A program made the position numbers and the translations under genes. Source: Patagioenas fasciata (taxonomy: Eukaryota > Chordata > Aves > Columbiformes > Columbidae). Taken from it: a stretch of DNA of 64,000 nt. This document shows, piece after piece, positions 1-13,200 of the stretch. Under the pieces are notes generated by a model. That model was not told the origin of the DNA. It was given only the letters and a program-made list of their open reading frames with translations, and ran no database searches. The stretch covers positions 117,090,501 through 117,154,500 of the forward strand of contig NC_092520.1 in assembly GCF_037038585.1 (NCBI RefSeq). Reading direction: 5' to 3'. Positions within the stretch are counted from its first letter, which is position 1; every line of letters starts with the position of its first letter.

Positions 1-999
1 AGCACAATACATAAAGCTGCAACTGTGCTTCTATTTTATAGCTGCAAATGGTGGAAAGGCAGAAAGGTTATGTCAATTTCTCTATTTACACATACAAGTC
101 TAGTACTTACATTGAAAATAAATGGAGGATTTAGACTTAGAACTCCTGAAAAAAAGTACATTCCACAAAAAGATCCTATTAACAAAGTCCTAGGCCCTCA
201 GAATTTAGGTATGCAGTAGTGCTGACTGCATCTTTTAAAACCTAAGGCAGAAGTGCTCTTTGTAAAGTTAGTGTATCGTGTTCTTGAGTGGCCACTTAAA
301 GTTATGGCCAAAATAATTTTTAAAAGATATATAATTTAACAGATTTATACAACCATAAAGTCACACATGCACAGTTAGGGGAGTCACTTGAAAGCAAAGA
401 TCCACTATGAGTTTTCTATACTAGATTATTAAAAGTCATATATTAATACAAAAGAGAGAGCAAGAAAGAAATGAGAAATTTGTTTGAAGCCAAAACTGCA
501 GGTATTTGTACTAATCTGCAGAATCAATCATTGAGAAGGGGTAGATTTTATGAATGAAGAACAAAATATACGCTGTTTTAATAGTGAACATTTTGTATTG
601 GCATGAGAAATATGGCATAATTGTTTTCTCATATGCTCAGGAATGAGCCACAATTGACTTGATTGGAAAAAAAAAAAAGTACAGAAAGTTGGAAGAACAA
701 ACTGAAAACTATTTCAGAAGAGCAGCAGTAGCTTTCAATTACTCCCTTACTAGACAACACCTTACTTGTTCTTTAGGCATTATTATGAGCCTGCCAAGAA
801 CAAACAGTCCAAGAAGGTCATTCCTTCTTTAAGGCCTGTTTGGCTTTTCTCCTGTACTAAACCAGTGGGTTTTATTTTATAATCAAAATAAATCCTGCAA
901 AACTGCTAAAAAACACTGATTCCTGGTGTGTGCTTCAGTCTAGACTGCTTTGTCTACACAGAACTGCTAGAACATGTTGGGTGACAGCTTTTTGAGAGA

Positions 1000-1235
1000 T
1001 TCACAGAGTTGTATGTCAATAAGGACCATTACATGATCTAATCTGACCTGCAAGATATCAGAAGACCTTGCATTTCATCCACTTATTTCTGCATTAAGCC
1101 AAATAATCTATTTGGCTAAAACTTTTCTTCCAGAAAGGCATCCAAGCTTGAGCTGAACACGTTAAGAGAGAAGTCCATGGCTTCTTCAATAGTTTATTGC
1201 AATCTGATATCAAAGATGGTGGGTATGTCCTGTTT
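1000..1235 (-). repeat. Old, degraded CR1-like retroposon fragment
   Basis: The stretch resembles the reverse complement of a CR1 3' end. It has a 'gaccattacatgatctaat' segment followed by 'tctgacctgcaagatatcag', and about 100 bases on 'gcatccaagcttgagctgaa' and 'agagaagtccat'. This order of phrases is typical of ancient sauropsid CR1 copies. It is much more diverged than the other CR1 copies in the window, and its ends are uncertain. Confidence 0.45.
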
Positions 1236-4200
1236 GCAGATGTCGATCCAGATTCTGCTGCCAGCCACTGGTATTTGTCAAGTTTTCACCATTAATATGT
1301 TAGTGCCTCTCATATTCATTATTCCTGCAACCCTAGAGGAACCTGCATATTCATGAGGAATCACCTGGCGCATTATTTAATCCAGTCTTTTTAAGGGTCC
1401 CACTGTAAATTGTGTTCTGAGACTCTAAAATTATTTTTCTGTACCTCTTCCACTGTTTCAAAAGTCTCTTTGAGAAAGCAGATACCAGAAGAACAGCATA
1501 CTAGCACTCCACTGCTGTTTCAAGTGTATAAACTCAATGATCACATAATCCTCCCTCTATACTATCATTCTAGCAATTCATGCCAAGTTAAAAAGACACT
1601 ATCACCAGTCCCTTTTCACAGCCCTCTTTGCAGGACATGGTCCCTACTTGATACATCGTGCCACTCACAGTCCAGCAAGTAAGTGCCCTGTCTCTGTTGA
1701 AGGGACTCACCCTATCAAGCAATCCAAATTCCAGTGCAGGGCTGTCTTGTCCTGATGTTTGCTTACTTGTCTTTGGTCCTTGGAGCAATTGTACTCGGCA
1801 GTAATTTTTGTCTCCAAGTCTCATGGACAATGTCGATTGTGCTAGAGCTAAGACAGATATTTATAAACACAAGTCTTAGAGTAACATTTCCTCACTAACA
1901 ACTCCTTTATTCATAATATGCCAGTTAGTCTATTCTTAACTTATGTCATATATGCTTCACTGGTATAGTGGAGTATTTATTACACTTTTTAAACTAGAAC
2001 TCATTTTACTTTATATAAAGACTTTCAAAGCTGTAGGTAGATTGCAATCCTGCAATTGCCATCACCTCCCAAACTAGTAATTGTTAAGAAAAATATCAGG
2101 TTTTTTTAACAGGTACTGTTAGTGTAGCTAGCCCAGGCTTGCTCCAGTCAAACTTCCTGTTCATTTTAAACATCACCACCACATCATCACCCTGCTACTT
2201 TTTTTAAACTTCACTGGTGTTATCGGTATTTATTTTAAAAGCATGGCATCAGGCCAAAGATTTCCTTTGCCACCTATTCAAGTATGTAGTCAATGAAGCA
2301 CTCAGTTCAAGACAGATAGAAGGTACAATGTCTCTGCCTAATTATCTCATCCAGTTTGGGTAATAACTAAGCTATTCATTTTGTAACAGGTCGTAGATGA
2401 GTTGTGCCTGAGAGTCATTAGTCCTCTAGCATCTCCCACAGTTTCTGCTTGGGCTCAGAAAAGTGCACTTCTCCCAGTACCTCCACCCCACAACTCACTA
2501 CCAGCTGCAGGACAGAGAATTACAGGATGTGTCTTCTAGAGGCCCAAGACCACAAGAAGGATAGAGTCAGGAACATACCACTGAGGATGAAACAGTAACT
2601 GAAGAGAAGGCTAATACGTATTCTCCGAGCTGGATGCCAATCACTCATATGGTGCCTACAGTGAACACACCCCCAACAAGCACAGCACCAGAGCAAACCC
2701 TCAACTTTCCCTGCATCCACCTCCTTATTCACATGCTCAAGACTACAAAGAAGCCAAAAAGACTCTTGCCTCCCTTCCCAAATAGCCTCTGTTATTCTCT
2801 TCTGCTTCATTTTTCAGCAGCATCAACACACCTGGCACAGGTCGAGCACTTTCCTCTGGCTCTGCTTCAGGAGCAGGGCTGGTGTCAGTGCAGTCGACTG
2901 GACCCAGTAGGTGGGAATAAACCTTTTCCCACAGCTTCGGTAGATTAAAGTCACACTTTCTTCTCCAGAGCACCTCGAGTCAGGGCTATAAGTGCTAGGG
3001 CTATAGGTGGTACTCCATCTATAGGGGGTGCAAGGTCTATGGGTAGTGCTCTGGCCATAAGTACTACTTCACACGAAGTTTGGGTTGTTCAACTTCCCAC
3101 TCTTATTAGGCAGCCTGTGCCAAGAAGTGGGGAATAAACAGGGTTCAGGCCATTCATTCACACTGGTCTGTTCCCTTTTTATTTTTCTTTGCCTCAGCCT
3201 GAGCTGAAGTGAAGTTGTTGATGTGTATGGCAGCAGGCAATGAAAGGTGACTGTTTCAAGGAGGAATTCCTTACAGCAGATGTTTTTTAAATAAAGTGGG
3301 ATTTTTCATATAATGCTTTTAGCAAACTCTAAGGAAGTCAAAATCTGTTCTGAATATATAAAACCTCAGCTTTGTGAATAGTTTTATTTGTCTTCTGATT
3401 CTCTTTTACCTTACATATAATTCGGGGGATTCTATTTTTCTATGTTCTAATTACAGTTGTGCTTCTAAAACAGGATTCACTGGCTTCTAATAATTTTTAC
3501 CTAAAGATAGCAAGTAATGACTTGTTGGAAGAGTAAATTCTTATTTTCTGAGTAGGGTTTTACTCCAAAGAAGAAAACAAATTAATGTGAGAAAACAGAA
3601 AAGATCTCTCCAGTTATAGTATCATATTGAGAGCTAATCAATTTCTCTTTACAGCATAATCATCGATATCTATTCTTCATTTTTAGAGTACGTTCTCATA
3701 TCTGACATCGGCTGGGCACCCCTGGAGTCCCAAAATCCTCTGCATAGCATTACCATAGAATCCTACTATAAATTCTGCCAAAGACGAGCACAGTGTTGTA
3801 AAACTCAAGTGACGATGACTAGCGTCCCTGCACCAGGTGGCTGTGGGTGGTGTCACTGAGAAATGTAAAAACAAAGCCCTGGGAACACCTAAAATCTCTC
3901 TTTTGCAAGCGCTATGGCATTTCAAACTGCTTTAGGAAAGTGAATTAATTTAGCCAGAAAGTCAAGTGGGGATTTTAATCCCAAAAAAATATATCACTCA
4001 TATTACAACATACCCAGTCCTTCTAGTACCCTTCAGATTGATGAATGAAAGGAAACAAGTATAGGCTGAAATTAGAAGACATCCATATAGAACAAACTCT
4101 GAGTGCAGAGATGCCACTTAAAGCCCTGTACACCGTTTATATCTCTAAAAGGCTTAAGGAAACCTTTAGAAAATATCTGAGCAGTCTGCAACAAACAACC

Positions 4201-7200
4201 TGAAGCTGCTTTCAGTAGAGGGTAAATATTGTTATGTTTATCTTCTGAGTGGCAAAGGATATACATAACCATCCTCCGTTTCATGCACTTTATCTCTGTT
4301 GTATACATTCAAAATTAGTTGTCTTAGAATTTAATTGTCTACTTTGCAACTTACAGATGCTTTAATTGCAGCACATAAACCTTCAGATAAGTTTATCCAA
4401 GAAGCTGAGTTTAACCTTGAGATGCTACAGTGATATACTACTCCACATACCATATTTTAATTATATCACCAGATGTTTAGAAATTAGTCTAATTGTATTT
4501 TAAACACATACCTATTCCCAGATACTGCATTCTGGCATACAGATAAATTCTCTCAGAGGATTTTAAAACACATCACAAAAATGGCTGCCATGATCACAGA
4601 GTTTTGGGTTGCAAAGCAGAGATACAGAGGACAAATGCTCACAAAAAATCCTAGCAGCCTTATGAAAGTAGGCTTATTAAACTACTTGTGTATTTTAATA
4701 AGTATTTTAGGCTACCTAATGCATAGCCCGGCTTCAGCTTTCCAGCCTCAGAGAACACTCGGACTCAGTGTTGCAAACTTAATCCTCAGGTTGAAGTGAG
4801 CTCTGATGTTCAAACACATTGGCAGAAGACTGTTATCAAGCAATCAAAGTAATCATCTGGTTTTTATTTACCTCTTCTCTGGGAGCTGTATTTTGTTTAC
4901 TCCATCTAAACAGTCATTTTGAAAGGAAGGATGGAGGAGCTTCTGGATCCTAAAAGCAACAAAGCAGAGTTCTTTTCCTCCTAAATCAGGGCATTTTTAC
5001 TTGCTGGACAATGCTGTATTTCTCTACCCTCTAGTGGTGAAAACACGCTCTTAGAACAACCTTAGTAAGTTTTAAAAACATCATCAAGATTTTAGCCAGA
5101 AGATATTTAAGCATTTGGAAGTTCTTAATGAAAGATAAATTACTTTTTATATTGCAATAGGATAGCGGAGCACTTAGGGCACCAAAATATAATAGGATTC
5201 CACAAGTACCGAAGTGTCCACATTAGCAAACCTAGCCTGGAACAAGGGCTTCAGAGAGTGAGACTATGCACGAGTAATAGAAAATGGAGCATGACTCAAG
5301 TGACTGCTTGTTACTTCTTTCATAGAGTATTTTAACTAGGGATCTCATTTTGAAAGTGTAATGCATATGCGACATGTTGTTAGCAGAGGCATAAAAAGTT
5401 ATAGTTTATGCAAGCCACGTGGCTTCTAATCAGATCATTTGAATGTATGTTATAGCTGGACCAAATAAATGGAAAATTCAGACTTGATTTTTATATTAAA
5501 AACCTTGTTTGCCTGAAGATTACGTTCAAGGCTTTTTTCCATTCATCAGACTGAAGGATATTAGTTGTGGTGTACTGGGTATATTCCAGTTGGATTTATT
5601 ATATATTTTGCATAATTTAAATCCCTACCTGGCTTTCTGGCTAAATAATGCCAACAAGCTGGGATAACTGAAATAACTGTCATGCACATGCTATATACCC
5701 AAAATGTGTTAAAATACTTAAAATGTATGGGAGTACATAAATAACTTTCACTTATTTCCCCCTGATTTCACCTTCTTCAGTTCTTGTCCTTTTAGATAAT
5801 TTCTGCCTTAGAATTCATAGTATGTTGCTGTTGCATAGTACACTGAAGTTTTGCTGATTGTTAACATCAGAGTCTAAATAATGAATAGTAAGACTTCCTT
5901 ATTGGTTTGGTCATATGGAAGCTGTCAATACACTTTGTATCACAGTTGCTATGTTAATGAATGCCTGAAGTTTGCATGCAAAAATAATACCAAACACTGT
6001 TCATGTAATCTTCACTTCAGTACAGGAAATTGCTTGGCTATGTTAATTAGGATTTCTTCAGATACATTTTCCATATGTATTAACAAACTGATTAGCTCCA
6101 TAGTGTCACAAATATTCTCGTAATTTCTGCATCTAGACTGTTTTCACTGCTAACGTTCTGCTTTTAATTTTCTTGCATGCACAGATAGACAGATACATGT
6201 ACTAAGCATACACATATGTACCATAACAAAATATACATGAAAAATAATTCACTCTCATAAGTGTGTAAGAAAGTTAAATCAATTTAGCATTGCTAAAATG
6301 TATTTTCCCTAATGCAGAGTCTGTAAAGGAGCGAAGTGAATAGTTGTGTCATTCGAAATCCCACCTCTGCTTTTCGGATGGGGGCAAACTTCTGGGCAGC
6401 CTCCAGAAGTGACTTGGGGAAATGCAGTGTTGGAGCTGAGCCTGCTGAAATCAGAGTGACATTTCCACAATTTCTATGTCTGTCTAAAAGTTGAGCTTCA
6501 AACTCCAACACATTTCTTTCTTGACCACACTAGAAGAGAACGGATGAAGGCAGAGAGAGAAAAGAGAGGCGTAACACAGCCCCGGTGCTGACAGAAACAG
6601 AAGCCCATGTCAGGAGACATCAGGGTCACATTCCCAATGTTTTAGCTAACAATGGGACAGAGGGAGCCCAGACTTCCTGAAACCCCACAGGGTGTCCCCC
6701 ACACAGGGATGTCTAGGAAGAGAAAGCTGGAGAGAAATCAAGACTGCTCAGGGAGCACATGAACTTCCAGGTCTTCCGAAGTGAAGTATGAGTAAAGACT
6801 CTGAAACAAGGGGGCTTGGACCTGGGTGTGCTGAGGGGCTGCGGTATGGCAGGAGGGGAAAGGGTTTGCAGGGGAAAGAAATCTGGGAATGGATGAAGAG
6901 CCTGGAGCCTTTTGGGGTTCTTAGCAAACCTGGATGTGTAGGCCATGTTGCTGATGATCAAAATCTAGGAGACCCCTAGAGACAAACGTTGACTTTGGTA
7001 GCACAGCAGAAATAAAGTACCTGGAATTGCTGGGCACTTATGGTTGGAGACCACTTACATTATAAATCTACAGGGGAAACTCTTGGTTTCTTTAATGTTT
7101 TGAAACTGGCCAGTGCCTGTATCGCAATATGGGAAGGAGGGAAGGAAGGAAGTCTGCAGTTTGTGGGAAATCTGACCCACTTCATAGGTAAACCCAACCT

Positions 7201-10200
7201 GGTAAATTTCAGAATAAAAATAAAGAGACTTCTAAATGAGTGCTACAGTTAGTAAATATGTGGCATATAAAATACAAGGAAATTTCACTTCTTTTGTGTA
7301 GAATTATTTTGCCAAGTATTAAAGACTTGTTCATTTTAAAAATGAAAGAAGGGAATTCTAGTTCTGCTTCTGAAAATCTGCTTAATACAATGCCAGCTGT
7401 AAAGTCACGGCTTAAACTTCTGTTACAAGAAAATGAAAGAGAATTCACCATTTCAAAGACATTTCTTAATGACTCAATAGATATATATAGAAGGAACAAA
7501 AAATAAAGGTTTCTGATCACATTTGTGGATATATGCTGTTGTGGTGACTTTCCCCAAGCTACACTAGCAGTAGAATTTAAGTCACTGGCCCTTAAAAAGG
7601 GGGGTTTATGGTACTTAATTACAAACCACAAAAAACTGGGAGGGAATGGCTAGGAAAATCAGACATATTAAAATAAAATACGCACATGGGGGAAAAGGAA
7701 TTAAATGTATAACTTCATAAACGGATAGGTAATTGGTGTAGAGAGAGTGAAATATATTTTTCAGCATTTCTATAAGGCTACAGATGCCATAGTGTTTGTA
7801 TTCCAGATCACAGCATGTAAAGTGCTAGCAAAAATTCCAAGGGTGTTTTGATATGTTTATCTACTCACCTTCCCTCAAGCCTACGGATGTTGAACTGAGA
7901 TTACAGAAGAAGCCACAGCACATTCATGAGTGAAAAGCATGAGACTCCATCCATTTTGGAAGTATTGAAATGGCACAGTGAAATATGGTACCAGCCAGTC
8001 AGTTCTGCTGAAGATGCATTTTGTACAACAAAAAAAAATTGCTTCTAGCATTTTAGTTTGTTTTAGCCATTTGTTTCCCACAATATGCTGGCAAAAATGC
8101 CTTTCACAACCTTGACTAACATAGCTGTGCGAGCAGAAGTCTGTAGTACATCCTTGGCTTAAGAATGCCATTGATATAAAAACACTTCAGGCCCCCTAAT
8201 CCATGTTTTTGTTCCGTGCAGACCATCACAGCAAAGCTGTTTCTTTGTAGCTTCATGAGAAATGTTCCCACCATCGATTTCTGGAGCAAAGTTGCGTTCC
8301 CTGAGAGTGCAAACAATATCTCTGTGATGAACCTGCACTTCTGCTTTTTGCGGTGCTGGAGCCATTTGGGCGCTTGACTGTTGTAACTGCAATAGAAGAT
8401 TTGTGCGACTTGGGATTTTAAATAGTCAAGAGAAGCTATACTGAAGTCAGCCCTCAGTTCTGAAAGACAGGTGCTCTGCTGCAAGCTTGTAATACAAAAA
8501 TACTGTTCAAAGGATTTTGATTTAGCAAGAACTATTTGTAATGCTCTGTATTTACAGGTCAGTGTTATCCGTTTTTTCTCTCCATTGTGTTTTCAGTGGT
8601 GATAATTACAATTACTAGGCTTGAAATCAATGTGTCATGGCTTTTGAAATGGCAAACTCAGAAACCACAACTTGTGGCAGTTGCCAGAAGAACACTGAAA
8701 AGATATCTTTAAGATGGCTTGTGAACTGTAGTAACAAGGAACAACATGTCTATAAATCTAGAAAGTAACCATTACCAAAATGTACTCCAGGGTTTCTTTT
8801 TGACTTTGCCATTGGACCTGTTTGCAGACAAACATGACTGTTCTACCTCTGCAAGTCACATCCAATACTTGCTCTATGGTATGGCTCCCAGATTTTTAAG
8901 GAATCTTAAGACATTTTACCTTTTAAGATTCCGTACCTTTGTGGATGCTGCGATATAGATTTTCTCTACCATGTGATGGATTAAATGATCACTTTCCAGT
9001 AGACAGAAAAATTGACCTGAATATGAAATACTCAAAGTTGTTAGGCTTTTTATTTTGCTAGAATTTTATATAATATCCAATTATTAATACCCATTATTAT
9101 TTAGTGTTAATCAATAAGCAATAGAAACTAAAAACTCCTATACTGCTTCTTGAAAATCTGCTATAAAGCATATTAGCACAAAAGAATTCCTGACTTCATG
9201 CTACCCAACTTTATAAAAACACCGAAAATCCAGTCTTTATTTAGTGACACTGGCAGCTTGTGGTTTTTCACTATGTGAACTTATAAATTATCACATAAGT
9301 AAAAACATTTTGCAAAATTCTCATAGTAATTTTTCTATGTAGTCTGTTCCTATGTGAATGTATTTAGTCTCAGCATCAGAAAGCAGTCTGCAATAAAATA
9401 CTGTAGACTTTTAACCATCCCCTGTAGTTGCAATAGCACCCCACTGAGATTATAGCTCTTGGTATCTGCAAGAACAGCTGCAGTGCTGGAAAATTCATAA
9501 AGCAGCAGAACATGGGATCATGTAATACCTTCTGATCCTCTTGCACTATTGTGCTTTATTCCAGTCTCTAATAACAGATTTAAGCAGTTTTAAAGAGCAG
9601 AGGTTTTAAGAACACGATAGATATGTGTCTTGGTTCTGCCAGCTATCAAAATAAAAATCTGTTTTGTGTGTTTTGTAGCTCATCAGGAAAAATCCATGTT
9701 GTGAGTTTTGTTTTGTTGTGGATTTTTTTGTTTCAATTTTGGATCTCCCCACTCTGTATTGATATTATTCATGAAACACTCTTGGTTTGGTTAGGTTTTT
9801 AGTATTTTCAGTGTACATTTTAGTCTAGCAGCCTCAGCTGCCTAAAAACTGTTTAAAATCTCTTTTGTGCTTCTTTATCATGGAAAAAAAAAAAAAAAAG
9901 AGAAATATTTGAAATAAGCTCTGTAAATTCTGGTATGCACATGTGTATTCACCCACATTAAGCTATCACTACCCTCACGGAAGTAGAAAAAGGAGAGGAC
10001 AAGAGACAACCTGCCTGTTATTAATCATTTGACTTACATGTGATTGTTCCTAAAAAGCAGTATCCATGTAGACTGTCATGGATGCACACATGACCTGCAT
10101 TGTCCGGGATGCTCAACAGCAGGAGCCATGATCTGGTGTTTAGAGGAGGCGAGTGCCCCTCTAGGGCAGCATAGAGAGAAGCGGCCAACTCCGTGGGAAA

Positions 10201-13200
10201 ACACAAGGGCTGTGAACTCCTCACTGGGAAGGAGGCAACAGAAAATAAAGCTGTAAACCTGTGACAAAAAAAGTGCACGACCAAAGACAGCTTCGGGAGT
10301 CTGCAACCAAGCAAAAGAAGGCAAAGGCTATTTCTTCACTGTTGAAGATATCTGCAACAGTTTTTTCCTGAGCTGGACAGAGTGGTCATGGCCTTTTTTG
10401 CTTTTAACTACCTTATAACAAGCTAGAAGCTACTCTGAAGTGAGGTAACATCTGTCTGTCTTATAAAACGTGAGATCCCTGAAGGAGAGATCTAGAGCTA
10501 TGGTTCCTGTTATAAGAAGTCTTCATACACCTTATTTACAGCTTTTAATTTAAAGAAAAAAAAAAAGGCAAAGCAAACCACCAGGAATCATGGGAGCAAG
10601 ATCCAGAAAAAAAATCTGCTGAGTAGTTGAATCATGCCTACATGCAAGTTCCTGGCCCCTATCATTCATACTGGCCAAAGGAAGCTGGTATTCTTAGACA
10701 GTCCAGCAAATTATTTTCTCAGAAATGGAAACACATACTGATTTTTGGATTTCCTTGAGAGGTTAGAGGGTGTGTAAGAAATCTTAATCATTCCCTGAGA
10801 CTTGTGAGCAGCAGCCTTTTAAGTCAAGCCTTAGGCAGGAGTTGTGGCATCTGAATTATTGCTTTACCCCAGACCAGGAGTGCACGTTCGAAGTGATTTC
10901 TGCTCGGCCTCACTTATGTCACTTGGGCTAATGTTGCACAGTAGTCCTGGAGGGCACAAACCAGGTTCCTTCCCAGTGTTGCAAACCTGGATTATGTGGT
11001 CCAGGACAACAGGTAAGGCTCTGCAACTTCTCCTGGGCATTGAAGACCTAGTAAAAATCAGAGTCCAAAGAAATAACACCATTTTACTTCTTTGTGCAAT
11101 GACTTTTAGAAAGGTAGAGTGTGAATCAAGTGTTCTCCGAAACATTACAAGATTTCAAAAAGAAATTGGTCACTAGAGGGAGCCTCTTAATCACCATATC
11201 CTAGTATCAAACCACTAACTTGGGCGTTCAGATCTTAGATGTGGAAGGACTTTAATGGGGTCTGTGAGTGCTATTTCCTCAAATACCCAGTTTGAACAAA
11301 ATGAGGGTAAGAGACAAGAGTATGCAAGACTTCTGCAAAATTATACATTCATTCCACATTCTGAAGAAAAACAGACTTCCTAAAGATTTCCCCTCAGAAA
11401 AAGAGGTAGAACCAGCTATTGCAGTGCCAGGGTACAGAATTAGCTTTGCCTATACTTTTTAAAAATGACAGTGAGAGGGCATTCATCTTTCCCTCCTTCA
11501 GAGATCAGACACCAAAATAAGCACAAGCTGTCACTGTGAGAGGAAAGTAGACCACAAGCACTACCCTCCCTGCTTTTTCTTCATTACACTGTAGATGTGC
11601 CCAGGTGGTTATTCCCAGTGCCAGATTTCAAGTGCTGCTTACAGCTATGATCTGGTTTAGGTCTCTCTGTGTTAGAAGGCTATGTACACAACAACAAAGA
11701 TGTGTTCCTGCAGTGTAACTGTAGATATGCATTTAGTTTTCTGCTATAATCTAAATTTAGTAAATAACATACCAGTCATAGCTCGTGGTTCTTGCTTACA
11801 AACACTATAGTATTATCAATAAGTCCTGAAAAAAACACAAGGAGACTAGGAGAGCAGTGGAGGAGACCCCAGCTGCAAGAAGGGCTCTCCCAGTCCACAT
11901 GGCCCAGCTGAGATTGATTATAATCTGGACAGAAAAACCCAGAACCTCAGAAGGTGCTTTCTTTTTAGAAAATATACAGCAGCAGAGGGCATAATACAAC
12001 AAGAAATCCTATATACATTAATAAATCCTGAAACTAAAGGCACAGTGAAGGGGAGTCGGAAATCGAAGGTACAGATTGAAATGCTATAACAGGTGTGGGG
12101 ATAAAGAAGCTGTCACTGAGAGAAGGAAAACCAGGCACACCACTTCTCCTGTGGGTGCTGGCTGTAACCACTCTAGCACAGAAATTTTGGAGTGGGAGAG
12201 AGCTGGAGAAGGATCACTCATGGTGCTGTAACTTACCTCAGAGGTGCTTCACTAGCAAACCAGCCTGAGCACTGCAATTGATGATGAACCAGTGACTCAT
12301 AACAATGTCTCCTTTCTCTTTCAAGATATGAAAACACAGGAAATTCTTTGTCAGTAATGCAAGAATGCTGTTTGATAGTATCTCACGCTCTCCTGAAACA
12401 CTCCAGACAACAGGACTCAAACAAGAAAAATCAAGAAAGCAAGCATTAGCCAGCATGTAACCTTCATTTGTCCCTCAGAAGTGAAGCCAAATGACTCACT
12501 TTCTGAAAAAGTAAATTCAGATCTCTTGTCGGCATTTCCTCCCCACGCCCTAAAACTGTTTCTCACCACATGCACGGATATGACCTTGTTGTTGCTGCAG
12601 GCACTCAGGACTGCCATACAATGAAGATATTAGCTCAATTTCTACTTCTACTAGGAATTGCTGCTTTGTAAGTACAGCAATTTTCTGTTTTCCTTGGTAG
12701 AAATGAGGAGAAGTCTGTGGGAAACTGCTATTTATATTGATTTTCATTGGAGTGTCTCAGACTTGAAGGAGGACCTTCCCTTGAGAAACCTCTGCTTGGG
12801 CAGAAAGCATTTTAACTACATTTCTGGTGTTCCCTGGCCCAACCCTCAGGCATGTATGAATGTCACTGTTGTGCAATCAGCAGTGGGACGTGTGGTTTAA
12901 GAGACTCTGGGATAAATTAAACCATCCAGCAGCCTGCAGGCTCCAATATAACACAGCTTTCCTGTGGCAAAGCGCGCATGAGCAGCTGGGGCACATTTAG
13001 GGACTGCTTTCCCAAGCAGATGTTAGACGCTGTGCTAAGCAGCAGTCGTCGTGCTGAAACATTTGGAATGATTTTAAGTCGACTGAAAATAAGCTCAAGC
13101 TCCAGTTTATCAGCTGCCTGCCTTGAGTATTACTTGACCAGGTACTGTATTCCTCCCTTACTATGTTGGAAAATGCACAGGAAAATTTTAATGGGCATTT

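Noticed and set aside
7209-7631. 140-codon minus-strand open frame, the longest frame outside the sulfatase exons on the left side
   Set aside because: Composition is that of AT-rich non-coding DNA, there are no motifs, and a second frame on the opposite strand is open over the same bases.
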